NCBI GenBank assembly: GCA_025464975.1
Contig: JAODMT010000024.1
Span: forward strand, 124,001-188,000
Direction: 5' to 3'
Length of the DNA stretch: 64,000 bases
DNA from: Microbacteriaceae bacterium
GTDB lineage: Bacteria; Actinomycetota; Actinomycetes; Actinomycetales; Microbacteriaceae
Shown: one piece after another, positions 34,259 to 43,011 of the stretch
How positions within the stretch are numbered: position 1 is the first letter of the stretch
Layout of the letters: the number at the start of each line of letters is the position of its first letter
The notes under the pieces: model-generated
Database searches by the model: none
What the model was told of the DNA's origin: nothing
What the model saw: the letters and a program-made list of their open reading frames with translations, nothing else
Translations under genes and position numbers: made by a program

Positions 34259-36238
34259 ATGACTGCCGAATACGCGCTGCCCTCCGGGATTCTCGCCGAC
34301 GAACTCGACCCGGACGTTCGCCCGCAGGACGACCTCTACCGGCACGTCAATGGCCGCTGGATCGCCCGAACCGAGATCCCGGCAGACAAGGCGCGATACG
34401 GCTCGTTCCACGTGCTTGCCGAGGAGGCGGAGAAGGCGGTGCGCGACATCATCGAGGACGCCCAGGCCTCGGCTCCCGGAACGGAGGAGCGCAAGATCGG
34501 CGACCTCTATTCGAGTTACATGGACGAGACCAGGATCAACGAGCTCGGGGCGACGCCGCTCACCAAGGACCTCGCCCAAGTCGACGCCGTCAGCGACATC
34601 CCGTCCTTCCTCGAGACGCTCGGTCGCCTGGAACGCCAGGGAGTGTCCGGCTTCTTCCAGCTCTACATCGACAACGACCCCGGAAACCCCGAGCGATACA
34701 TCGCGCTCTTCGAGCAAGGTGGGATCGGCCTGCCCGACGAAAACTACTACCGCGACGAGAAATTTGCGGAAGTCAGGACTGCCTACGTCGACTATCTCGC
34801 GAAGATGTTTGGTCTGGCCGGCTTCGACGATTCACTCGCGCGTGCCAAGCGAGTGTTCGAGCTCGAGACCACGATCGCCGCCTCGCACTGGGACAACGTG
34901 GAATCTCGCGACTCCGAGAAGACCTACAACCTCACCACCTGGCGCGACGTCGTCGATACCGCCGCTGCGACGACCGACGGACCCGACCTGAACCGCTGGC
35001 TGGACGCACTCGATGCCCCGGATGGTTCATTCGACGAACTGGTGCTTCGACAGCCGTCGTTCCTCGAGGGTGTCGCCGTGGCCCTCAACGCCGGCAATCT
35101 GCAGAAATGGATTGACTGGCTGCGGTGGCAGGTCATCCGCTCGACCGCCGCCTACCTCTCCGACGAATTCGTCGAGGCAAACTTCGACTTCTACGGTCGC
35201 ACTCTCACCGGCACCCCGGAGTTGCGGGCCCGCTGGAAGCGCGGCGTCTCACTCGTCGAGGGGTCGATGGGTGAGGCAGTCGGCCGCATCTACGTCGATC
35301 GACACTTTCCGGAGGCCGCGAAGGCGAGCATGGACGTGCTGGTCGGATACCTCGTCGAGGCCTATCGGGAGAGCATCAACGGCCTGTCCTGGATGACCGA
35401 GGCGACCAGGGCCAAGGCGATCGAGAAGCTTGAGAAGTTCACCCCGAAGATCGGCTACCCGGTGAAGTGGCGCGACTACTCCGTGCTTGAGATCCGGCCC
35501 GACGACCTCATCGCCAACGTGCGGGCCTCAAGCGAGTTCGAATTCCAGCGCGAACTCGGCAAGATCGGTAAGCCGCTCGATCGAGACGAGTGGTTCATGA
35601 CCCCGCAGACGATCAACGCCTACTACAACCCCGGATTCAATGAGATAGTGTTCCCCGCCGCGATCCTGCAGTATCCGTTCTTCGATGAGAATCGTGACGA
35701 CGCCGCCAACTACGGCGCGATCGGTGCGGTGATCGGCCACGAGATCGGTCACGGATTCGACGATCAGGGATCGAAGTACGACGGCGACGGCCGGCTCACC
35801 GACTGGTGGACGGCCGAGGACCGGGAGGCTTTTGAGAAGCTGACCGCATCCCTCATCGAGCAATACAACGCTCTCGCGCCGGCCCAGGTGCCCGACCATT
35901 ACGTCAACGGCGCCCTCACGATCGGCGAGAACATCGGCGACCTCGGCGGCCTGTCGATTGCCTGGAAGGCCTACCTCCTCTCGCTGCATGGCGAGGAGCC
36001 ACCGGTGATAGATGAGCTGACCGGAGCCGAGCGCTTCTTCTTCTCCTGGGCGCAGGCCTGGCAGCAGAAGTCTCGTGATGAGGAGGTCATCAGACTCATC
36101 TCCATCGACCCGCATGCGCCGAACGAATTCCGCTGCAACCAGATCGTTCGCAATATCGACGGTTTCTATGAGACCTTCTCCGTGACGCCGGCCGACAAGC
36201 TCTGGCTCGACCCGAGCGAGCGCGTGACTATTTGGTAG
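34259..36238 (+). CDS. M13-family (neprilysin/PepO-like) metallopeptidase
   Basis: 659 residues from ATG 34259; the ORF-track GTG eight codons earlier gives a non-family start. No signal peptide, so cytoplasmic like bacterial PepO. Zinc motif HEIGH (His494, Glu495, His498) with the third ligand in ENIGDLGG (Glu557, with Asp561), the substrate-binding NAYYNPG motif (about 460) and the C-terminal CNQIVRNIDGFYETF. Cleaves oligopeptides. The following gene starts inside its stop region. Confidence 0.94.
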   Translation: MTAEYALPSGILADELDPDVRPQDDLYRHVNGRWIARTEIPADKARYGSFHVLAEEAEKAVRDIIEDAQASAPGTEERKIGDLYSSYMDETRINELGATPLTKDLAQVDAVSDIPSFLETLGRLERQGVSGFFQLYIDNDPGNPERYIALFEQGGIGLPDENYYRDEKFAEVRTAYVDYLAKMFGLAGFDDSLARAKRVFELETTIAASHWDNVESRDSEKTYNLTTWRDVVDTAAATTDGPDLNRWLDALDAPDGSFDELVLRQPSFLEGVAVALNAGNLQKWIDWLRWQVIRSTAAYLSDEFVEANFDFYGRTLTGTPELRARWKRGVSLVEGSMGEAVGRIYVDRHFPEAAKASMDVLVGYLVEAYRESINGLSWMTEATRAKAIEKLEKFTPKIGYPVKWRDYSVLEIRPDDLIANVRASSEFEFQRELGKIGKPLDRDEWFMTPQTINAYYNPGFNEIVFPAAILQYPFFDENRDDAANYGAIGAVIGHEIGHGFDDQGSKYDGDGRLTDWWTAEDREAFEKLTASLIEQYNALAPAQVPDHYVNGALTIGENIGDLGGLSIAWKAYLLSLHGEEPPVIDELTGAERFFFSWAQAWQQKSRDEEVIRLISIDPHAPNEFRCNQIVRNIDGFYETFSVTPADKLWLDPSERVTIW

Positions 36239-37140
36239 TTGGAACCCGAGACCCTGAGCGCGGACGGCGGCAACGAGCTCCACGGGAGGGCCGTCACCGC
36301 GGAGCCGCCGGCACGGAGAACTTCTCCAGCGGCTTCAGCGCGCTCGGACAACTCGCCTATGCCGGTGCGAACGTATCCGCCAGCGTCATCGACCTGCGGA
36401 GCGGTCTCACCCTCGTGGCGATTGACGACCGGGTCGTGCTGCCGACCGCGGGCATCGGCAGAATTCTGCTGCTGATCGAGGTCTCGGCTCGTATCTCTGC
36501 TCGGGATGCCTCGGGTTTCGGCATCCTCGAGAAGACGCAAGGTGACTCGGTTGCCGAGGCGGGCATCTGGCGGCACCTTCAGGCTCCGGCGCTTCCGGTC
36601 ACGGACTTGGCCGCCCTGGTCGGGGCGACGGGCGACACCCTCGCGACGAATGTTCTTCTGCGCCAGGTCGGTCTCGCTTCCGTTCGGGCGCGGGCCGAAT
36701 CCCTTGGGCTGTCGCACACCGCGCTTCTCGACCTGGCGCGAACCACCCGCGGGCCGGACGATGCGCCGCAACTGTCGGTTGGCTCGACGTCCGAACTTGC
36801 CCGGCTATTCGCGGCTCTCGCACACGGTGAAACCGTCGACCCGGTGACCAGCCGACGGGTGCTTGGATGGCTCGCCCATAACTCCGATCTCTCCCTTGTT
36901 GCGAGCGCATTCGGTCTCGATCCGCTCTCGCACCGCTCGAGCGACCACGGCCTTCGGTTGATCAACGCGACGGGCGCCGATCGGGGTGTGCGCTCCGAGG
37001 TCGGCATGGTGAGTGGCACGCGTGGGGCCGTCGCCTACGCGGTGAGCGTTCGCTTCTCGGACGAGTCGCTCACCGAGCGATTGCGTGTGCTTGAGGCGAT
37101 GCGCACGTTCGGCCACGACCTGCTCGATCACGTGCACTAG
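36232..37140 (+). CDS. beta-lactamase-fold protein with lost catalytic motifs
   Basis: 302 residues. The fold is that of actinobacterial class A-like serine hydrolases (SVIDLRSGLTLVAIDDRVVLPT, ATNVLLRQVGL, DRGVRSEVGMV), but each catalytic motif is altered: the SxxK nucleophile site is GIGR, the SDN position reads TGD and the KTG site is ATG. It should have no beta-lactamase activity; a binding role or decay are the options. No ATG or GTG start exists; the best is TTG 36232, which overlaps the M13 stop, and the first ~30 residues are Arg-rich and out of character, so an N-terminal frameshift is possible. Confidence 0.7.
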   Translation: MVVGTRDPERGRRQRAPREGRHRGAAGTENFSSGFSALGQLAYAGANVSASVIDLRSGLTLVAIDDRVVLPTAGIGRILLLIEVSARISARDASGFGILEKTQGDSVAEAGIWRHLQAPALPVTDLAALVGATGDTLATNVLLRQVGLASVRARAESLGLSHTALLDLARTTRGPDDAPQLSVGSTSELARLFAALAHGETVDPVTSRRVLGWLAHNSDLSLVASAFGLDPLSHRSSDHGLRLINATGADRGVRSEVGMVSGTRGAVAYAVSVRFSDESLTERLRVLEAMRTFGHDLLDHVH

Positions 37141-37234
37141 GGCACATCGGCCCTCTTGTCACAGCCACCCGCTTCAGATGACACTGAATCGAGACAAAGC
37201 TCCTTCAGGCAATCGAAGAGAAGGCAGGACCCGG

Positions 37235-37840
37235 ATGACCAGTGACGACGCGATCTCGGTCGTGCCGGCGAACGAGGCATCCTGGGGCGACGTGCAATCC
37301 GTGCTGGGGACACGCGGCGATCCGTCCCACTGTCAGTGCCAGCGTTACAAGATCCGGGACTCGGAATGGCGGGCAGTCCCCGTCGAGGAACGCGCCGAGC
37401 GGCTCCGCGAGCAGGCTGCTTGCGGCCATCCCAGGTCTCGCACGACCAGCGGCCTCGTCGCGTACCTCGAGGGTGAGCCCGTCGGTTGGTGCGCGATTGA
37501 GCCCCGCACGGCCTACCGTCGCCTGCTGCTCACCCGCGTCCCGTGGACCGACAGAATGGAAGACAAGACCGACGATGGCGTTTGGGCCGTGACCTGCTTC
37601 GTCACCCGCACGGGTTTCCGGCACCGGGGAGTCAGTCGTGCCCTCGCCGCTGCCACGGTCGACTTCGCTCGTGAACGCGGTGCCCGATCCATCGAGGGGT
37701 ATCCGATGATCACGCAGCCGGGGAAGGAGATCACCTGGGGCGAGCTCCACGTCGGAAGCCGCAGCATCTTCGCCGACGCCGGGTTCGCCGAGGTGAGCCG
37801 GCCGACCCTCAGGCGGGTCGTGATGCGGATCGACTTCTAG
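37235..37840 (+). CDS. GNAT-family N-acetyltransferase
   Basis: 201 residues from ATG 37235. Core GNAT elements are VGWCAIEPRTAY (about 85), VTCFVTRTGFRHRGVSRALAAATVDFARERGA (acetyl-CoA loop, about 115-148) and FADAGFAEV near the C-terminus. An early CQCQRY motif is found in a GNAT subgroup with unknown acceptors. The ORF track begins 50 codons too early. Stand-alone gene. Confidence 0.87.
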   Translation: MTSDDAISVVPANEASWGDVQSVLGTRGDPSHCQCQRYKIRDSEWRAVPVEERAERLREQAACGHPRSRTTSGLVAYLEGEPVGWCAIEPRTAYRRLLLTRVPWTDRMEDKTDDGVWAVTCFVTRTGFRHRGVSRALAAATVDFARERGARSIEGYPMITQPGKEITWGELHVGSRSIFADAGFAEVSRPTLRRVVMRIDF

Positions 37841-38052
37841 GCCCGCTCCAACCGGATGATTGCCTGCCGCCACCACGGCGAACCAGAAAGCGAGTTCAGA
37901 CTATTCCCGACTATTACAGTGGCGACTCCGATGGGCGGTCCGACGAGTCTGCTGGACCGAGGGCAAAGGGCGCACAGGCGATCGGTCGGACTGATCCTCG
38001 CGGCCTGGTCGCAACGGTACTGCTGTTCGTTCTGCACGCCATTGCCTCGGTC

Positions 38053-38322
38053 GTGCTTGCCGTTTCGGCGTTCTTCGGCCAGCTGGCATTTGGCGCCTGC
38101 GGCTTCATCGGCTCGGCTGGCAGATGCGACTACGCGCTCGGTACGGGCAGCTTCTACGCCTTCTTGGCCGTGGTGATTGTGGTCTTCGCCGCGGTGATCG
38201 CACGGATGGCGCGCGTCACCGGACGGCACGAGCGGAGTTGGCCCATTCCACTCATTGGCTCGACTTCACTGATTGCCGCCTACTTTGTTTACGTTGGGTT
38301 GATGAACGCTGCAATGCGCTAG
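38053..38322 (+). CDS. small membrane protein with no visible true start
   Basis: The annotated 89 residues begin at GTG in the middle of a membrane helix. The same frame is open from before 37802 and reads RTDPRGLVATVLLFVLHAIA just upstream, plainly the first half of that helix preceded by a polar tail, but it contains no ATG, GTG or TTG. So the real protein is longer (three helices) and starts at a rare codon, or its start was lost by mutation or a frameshift. A Cys pair (GACGF, GRCDY) lies in the loop after helix 1. Function unknown. Confidence 0.55.
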   Translation: MLAVSAFFGQLAFGACGFIGSAGRCDYALGTGSFYAFLAVVIVVFAAVIARMARVTGRHERSWPIPLIGSTSLIAAYFVYVGLMNAAMR

Positions 38323-38335
38323 CAAGCTATTCATT

Positions 38336-38362
38336 TATCGGTGCACGCCGATACAATCGGCG
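38336..38362 (+). promoter_or_regulatory. promoter and operator of the CmtR-like metal sensor
   Basis: -10 box TACAAT (38352-38357) is 6 nt before ATG 38364, with TTCATT 17 nt further upstream. Two overlapping inverted repeats cover it: TATCGG-N6-CCGATA (38336-38353) and CGCCGAT-ACA-ATCGGCG (38346-38362). The arrangement indicates a leaderless, autorepressed transcript. Confidence 0.6.
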
Positions 38363-38363
38363 C

Positions 38364-38714
38364 ATGGCGATCATCCCTGCGATTGACCAGCGAACCGCGG
38401 CGGTCTCATTGTTCCGCTCCCTGGCCGACCCCACGCGCCTGGCGATCGTCCAACGACTCGCCGCGGGGGAGTCACGAGTGCGCGACCTGGTCGACGCGCT
38501 GGGATTGGCGCAATCCACCGTGTCCGAGCACGTCGCGTGCCTGCGCGACTGCGGACTGGTCGACGGGCGAACCGACGGCCGACAGACCTTCTATTTCCTG
38601 GCCCGTCCCGAGTTGATGGAGCTGCTCGAGGCCGCCGAAATTCTTCTCGAGGCAACCGGACACAAGGTCGACCTGTGCAGCGTCTACGGCACGAAGGCAC
38701 GAGCGGGCCAATGA
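38364..38714 (+). CDS. ArsR-family metal sensor, CmtR-like
   Basis: 116 residues from ATG 38364. The winged helix runs from LADPTRLAIVQRLAAGE to HVACLRDCGLVDGR. The Cys-Leu-Arg-Asp-Cys motif (about residues 57-61) and a later VDLCSVYG Cys reproduce the three-thiolate Cd(II)/Pb(II) site of Mycobacterium CmtR. Metal binding should release DNA and derepress the transporter gene, which starts within this gene's stop codon (ATGA). Confidence 0.88.
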   Translation: MAIIPAIDQRTAAVSLFRSLADPTRLAIVQRLAAGESRVRDLVDALGLAQSTVSEHVACLRDCGLVDGRTDGRQTFYFLARPELMELLEAAEILLEATGHKVDLCSVYGTKARAGQ

Positions 38715-39340
38715 CCGCCCTCACTGCACGGGACACCGAACGGCTCACCCGTCGCGCGCTCCGGCTCGCCCAGTTCACGGTCGCCTACAACGTCGTCGAG
38801 GGAATCGTGGCGCTCGCCGCCGGGATCGCCGCCGGCCTGGTGTCCCTCATCGGCTTCGGCCTCGATTCGGGTCTCGAATCCGCCACCGCCGTCCTGGTGG
38901 GAATTCGCCTCGCCGCCCGGCTCAGGCACGGGGAAGCCGACGAGAGGAGAGAACGACGCACCCTCAGGTTCGTCTCCATTACCTTTTTTCTCCTCGCCGC
39001 CTACGTCGTCGCCGCAGGAGCTCGTGACCTGATCGTCGGGGAACGGCCGGATGCCTCCCCCGTCGGGGTCGGCCTTCTGATTGCGTCGGTGGTCGTGATG
39101 CCGATCCTCGCGGCGCTGAAGCGACGCGTCGGCACTGCGCTGGGCGACAGCCTCATCCTGGCGGACGCGGCCGAGACCAAAATCTGTGTGCTGCTGAGCG
39201 TGTCGACGCTGCTCGGCCTCATCCTCTTCGCCCTCACCGGCGCGACCTGGATCGATCCGATAGCGGGCTTCGTGATCGCCGTGTTCGCGATCAACGAGGG
39301 ACGCGAAGCCTGGCACGGCGAGCTCGTCGACGACGACTAA
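38711..39340 (+). CDS. cation diffusion facilitator-family transporter, short form
   Basis: 209 residues from the ATG overlapping the regulator stop. Six helices; NVVEGIVALAAGI and SLIGFGLDSGLESATAV are the CDF core, and ADAAETKICVLLS replaces the usual HxxxD of helix 5, as in a known divergent CDF subgroup. The C-terminal cytoplasmic domain of standard CDF proteins is absent. With the CmtR-like sensor it forms a Cd/Pb (or Zn) efflux pair. Metal specificity is inferred from the regulator. Confidence 0.87.
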   Translation: MTALTARDTERLTRRALRLAQFTVAYNVVEGIVALAAGIAAGLVSLIGFGLDSGLESATAVLVGIRLAARLRHGEADERRERRTLRFVSITFFLLAAYVVAAGARDLIVGERPDASPVGVGLLIASVVVMPILAALKRRVGTALGDSLILADAAETKICVLLSVSTLLGLILFALTGATWIDPIAGFVIAVFAINEGREAWHGELVDDD

Positions 39341-39457
39341 CCGGCCGCCCGGCCGAGCACGGGCATGAACATCACACCACACCGCCGCTGATCAGGAATG
39401 TGCTCTGTATCAAGTGGGTTCCGGTGGGATAGGTAGAGCGGGAGAACGGAGCACACG

Positions 39458-40633
39458 GTGGACATTCTGGGCGAAATCGGTAAAGCACTCGCCATGGCCG
39501 GGTCCATGGGCTGGCAGATTCTCTGGCCCCTGATCCTCGGCTTCACCCTCTCCGGAGTAATCCAGGCGGTCATTCGCAAAGAGCAAATCACAAAACTGAT
39601 GAACGACGACTCGCCCCGATCGCTCAGCATCGCCTCAGGGCTCGGAGCGGCCTCCTCGTCCTGCTCCTACGCCGCCGTCGCTCTTGCCCGCGCGCTGGTG
39701 CGCCAGGGCGCGAACTTCACTGCGGCGATGGCGTTCGAGATAGCGTCCACGAATCTCGTCATCGAACTCGGCCTCATCCTTGCCTTTGTGATGGGCTGGC
39801 AATTCACCCTCGCCGAGTTCGTCGGTGGTCCGGTCATCATCCTTTTCGTCGCCCTCGGCTTCCGGCTCTGGATGCGCGGCAAAATTGTAGACGCCGCTCG
39901 CGAGCAGGCCGAAAAGGGCGTTGCCGGGTCCATGGAAGGTCACGCCGCGATGGACATGTCTGTCCAAGGCGAGGGGAGCTTCTGGAAACTGCTGCTCTCG
40001 AGAGCCGGCATCACGTCGGTGTCGCGGTACTTCGTCATGGACTGGGCTGCCGTACTCCGTGACATCGTGATCTGCCTGCTGATCGCGGGCGCATTCGCCG
40101 CCTGGGTGCCGAGACAATGGCTGCAGGCGGTCTTCTTTGAACACAACCCCACCCTGGCATTCCTCCTCGGCCCGCTCGTCGGCCCGCTGATCGCCGTGGT
40201 CAGCTTCGTCTGCTCCGTCGGCAATGTGCCGCTGGCCGCGGTGCTGTGGAATGGCGGCATCAGCTTCGGCGGGGTGATCAGCTTCATCTTCGCCGACCTC
40301 ATCATCGTGCCGATCATCCTGATCTACCGGAAGTATTACGGCACCAAGGCCGCTTTCCGGATCACCGCCATCTTTTACGGGGCCATGGCGATTGCCGGCT
40401 ACCTCGTCGAACTCCTCTTCACCCCGCTTCACCTGGTGCCCACCAACCGCAACCTCACCATCATCGACTCCGGTATCAGTTGGAACTACACCACCTGGCT
40501 CAACATCGCCTTCCTCGTCCTTGCCGCGATCCTGCTCGTCGTCTTCTTCCGAAGCGGAAGCGGCAGCATGCTCCGGATGATGGGTGGCTCGCCAGAGACG
40601 GGTCATGAACACGAGCATGACGCCGTCGGGTAA
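39458..40633 (+). CDS. permease of the ArsP/DUF318 family
   Basis: 391 residues from GTG with GGAGAACGGA upstream. About ten helices. The first repeat has ASGLGAASSSCSYAAVALARAL (about 65-87) and the second CSVGNVPLAAVLWNGGISFGG (about 250-270), the paired Cys/Gly-rich motifs of these predicted permeases; one branch exports trivalent organoarsenicals. A HEHEHD tail may bind metal. It follows the CDF gene by 117 nt on the same strand and probably belongs to the same metal-resistance unit. Confidence 0.85.
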   Translation: MDILGEIGKALAMAGSMGWQILWPLILGFTLSGVIQAVIRKEQITKLMNDDSPRSLSIASGLGAASSSCSYAAVALARALVRQGANFTAAMAFEIASTNLVIELGLILAFVMGWQFTLAEFVGGPVIILFVALGFRLWMRGKIVDAAREQAEKGVAGSMEGHAAMDMSVQGEGSFWKLLLSRAGITSVSRYFVMDWAAVLRDIVICLLIAGAFAAWVPRQWLQAVFFEHNPTLAFLLGPLVGPLIAVVSFVCSVGNVPLAAVLWNGGISFGGVISFIFADLIIVPIILIYRKYYGTKAAFRITAIFYGAMAIAGYLVELLFTPLHLVPTNRNLTIIDSGISWNYTTWLNIAFLVLAAILLVVFFRSGSGSMLRMMGGSPETGHEHEHDAVG

Positions 40634-40707
40634 CCAGGTCCGATCATCTGCCGGACTCGATCGCCCCACGAGTTGCGCGACGGTGGCGTGGTGGCGACGG
40701 CGCCTGC

Positions 40708-41565
40708 CTATCCCGCGGCGGCGAACGACTCGACGTACCGGGCGAATTGCAGTGTGGCGGCCACGCTGCCGGGACGCGGCTTGTCGTCCCATTGGTGTTC
40801 ACGGTCGGCCATCACCTGAACCAACAACGGATGCCACTGTTCGTCCAAAACATTAAGCGCCCACAGGAGGGCAGCTCGTTTTGAGGTGATCTCCCCGGTA
40901 TGCAGTGTGTGCAACATCCGACAGTGCGCCGTAACCATGTAGCGCTGGGTCCAGGCGATCTCAAAGGTCGTCCACTCGAGCAGGTCTTCGAGGAGACGGG
41001 GCAACAGGCGCCTCATCGTCTCCTGCAGAACCGCGCCCGGAACCGGATCCACCAGGGTCTTAGGGTCGGGGCCGACCAAGGCGATGCCGCGTTCCCGAAG
41101 GGTCCATCGGACTACATCGGTGTTGCAGTGGGTCGACCACTCCATCGCCTGGTGGCCCCGGTCAACATACAACCAGGGGACGTCGAGCCCGTGGAGGGAC
41201 TTCAGCTGCGCGCGGTCGGGGTACGCCCCTTCCAGATCTCTGCACCAATGACCTGAACGGTGGGGGAATTCGCGATGAAGCTCGCGCAGGCCGGCCTCCT
41301 GATCTGCGGTGATCGGGCCGTTGACCGGGATGAGGAAGTCGCAGTCGCTGTACTCGTCCGCGTCGCCCACGGCAAAGGATCCCTCGAGGTAAGCGCCGAC
41401 GAAATTGTCCTGTAGGACGTCGCGGGCTCGCTGAGTCAGTTCGGTCAGCAATTGATTGAGTTCGGGAAACTGCGTGGGATCGGGGTTGATCGGGCCGAGC
41501 GGGTCGGCATGCGAATCAGGCACGGCTGCTCCGTCAGGGAGGAAGTTGAATTCGTGCACGGGCAT
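40708..41565 (-). CDS. nucleotidyltransferase, aminoglycoside adenylyltransferase-like
   Basis: 285 residues from MPVHEF (a GTG four codons earlier is equally open). The nucleotidyltransferase motif GAYLEGSFAVGDADEYSDCDFL (GS...DxD, about residues 60-82) is followed by an all-helical C-terminal half with RMLHTLHTGEITSKRAALLWAL, the layout of ANT(3'')-type enzymes. Could modify an aminoglycoside or another small substrate; resistance should not be assumed. The gene is flanked by unrelated loci. Confidence 0.8.
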   Translation of the reverse strand: MPVHEFNFLPDGAAVPDSHADPLGPINPDPTQFPELNQLLTELTQRARDVLQDNFVGAYLEGSFAVGDADEYSDCDFLIPVNGPITADQEAGLRELHREFPHRSGHWCRDLEGAYPDRAQLKSLHGLDVPWLYVDRGHQAMEWSTHCNTDVVRWTLRERGIALVGPDPKTLVDPVPGAVLQETMRRLLPRLLEDLLEWTTFEIAWTQRYMVTAHCRMLHTLHTGEITSKRAALLWALNVLDEQWHPLLVQVMADREHQWDDKPRPGSVAATLQFARYVESFAAAG

Positions 41566-41637
41566 GATGCACCGCACGGCAAGGATCCGCAGGTGGCGGG
41601 GTGACCGACTCTAGTCGCCCCGAGGGCGGCCGTCGAG

Positions 41638-42936
41638 CTACGCGCGAAGGCCCTGCTGCTCATCCGGAGCGGTGTCACCGGATGCGCCGTCCCGAAGCTC
41701 CAGTCCCGCGATCTCGATGCCGAACAGCGCGTTGACGGCGGCGCTGAATGACGCGCCTTCCCCGGACCGGGCCAGCTCTCGAGCGCGTACGGACGGGGTG
41801 TGGAGCAGAACACCGGTGAGGTGACGAAGGGCAGCCTCGATGCGACCGTCGTCGTCGCCGCGTGCTTTCGCTCGAACGATCTCCGACTCGAGTAACTCGA
41901 AGACGTGGCTGCGGAGGGCGACGATGGCGGGAGCCAACTGCTGTTCCGCGGCGTGAGCGGCAAACTCAGACGCCGCTTCGCTCACGAGGGCACGAGCGTC
42001 ACTCGTCGCGCTCAGCTCCTCGAGGGGGGCATGCAGGCTGATCGTCTCAAGGTCGAGCAGTTCAATGCCGTCGACGCCCGAGACGTCGGGGTCGACGTTG
42101 CGCGGCAGTCCGAGGTCGATCACGATGCGCCGGGCGCCGGGGGAGAGCAGTCGAGCCGAAATGACCGGTGCCTCGGAGGAGGTGCATGTGATGACAACAT
42201 CGGCCGCAGCGAGGGCGGCCACAAGGTCAGTGCTCGCGGAAAGGCCGAGACGCAGGGCGAACTTCGATGCCCGACCGGACGGCGAGAACACCGTGACGTT
42301 CTCGGCTCCGCGGTCTCTGAGCGCCGCGACCGTGGTGGCGGCGTACTGCCCGGTGCCGACAATCAAGACCCGGGTCTCGGCCCAATCGGCTATTCGGCTT
42401 GACGCCAGCTCGAGGCCGAGCCTGACGAGCGAGCGGCCGGCGCCGCCGATCGCCGTGTTGTTCTTCACCCCGCGCGAGGTGCTGGCCGCCTTCTGGAACA
42501 GTCGCTCCAGACCGGATGACGTGGTGCCGGCCGTCCTCGCGTGCTCGAGCGCCCTGCGCACCTGGCCGGAGATCTCGTCTTCGCCGACGATGACAGACTC
42601 GAGCCCGGACGATACGGCGAACAAGTGCTCGGCAACGCTGTCTCCGAGAAGCACTGTGACGGTGTCCCGGAGCTCCGCTGGCTCAACGCCGCTCGCGGCG
42701 CTGATGACCCTGACCGTGTTCTCCACCGTGGCTGTCGTCGTCGCCATCTCCGTCGACACAGACTCGTCGATCTCGATGTACGCCTCGAATCGATTGCAGG
42801 TGGCGAGAACCACGGCGCCGGAGACGAGGTCGCCATCGTTGACGAGGGTCCCCGCGGCGCGGGGGGCACCGATTGACAGCTTCTCGAGAATTTCAAAGCT
42901 GGCGTTTCGGTGGTTAGCGGTCAGACATACAAGCAC
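41638..42936 (-). CDS. hemA: glutamyl-tRNA reductase
   Basis: 432 residues. Begins [20 protein letters not shown]; the catalytic Cys is in [11 protein letters not shown] (about residue 50), the NADPH-binding Rossmann domain starts at [18 protein letters not shown] (about 190), and the dimerisation spine follows. Makes glutamate-1-semialdehyde, the first haem-specific step of the C5 route. Expressed divergently from hemE with only 75 nt between the starts. GTG start with GAGG close upstream. The tail beyond residue 410 is acidic and disordered. Confidence 0.94.
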   Translation of the reverse strand: MLVCLTANHRNASFEILEKLSIGAPRAAGTLVNDGDLVSGAVVLATCNRFEAYIEIDESVSTEMATTTATVENTVRVISAASGVEPAELRDTVTVLLGDSVAEHLFAVSSGLESVIVGEDEISGQVRRALEHARTAGTTSSGLERLFQKAASTSRGVKNNTAIGGAGRSLVRLGLELASSRIADWAETRVLIVGTGQYAATTVAALRDRGAENVTVFSPSGRASKFALRLGLSASTDLVAALAAADVVITCTSSEAPVISARLLSPGARRIVIDLGLPRNVDPDVSGVDGIELLDLETISLHAPLEELSATSDARALVSEAASEFAAHAAEQQLAPAIVALRSHVFELLESEIVRAKARGDDDGRIEAALRHLTGVLLHTPSVRARELARSGEGASFSAAVNALFGIEIAGLELRDGASGDTAPDEQQGLRA

Positions 42937-43011
42937 CTCAACAGCCTACGTCCGGTGATGCGGACACGGCTGCGGAAGTGCCTCCCAGCAGGCTCGCACA
43001 TACTTAAACAC

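Noticed and set aside
40708-41565. Nucleotidyltransferase as a mobile antibiotic-resistance gene
   Set aside because: No integron, transposase or repeats flank it and its composition matches the neighbourhood; it may be a chromosomal enzyme of other function.
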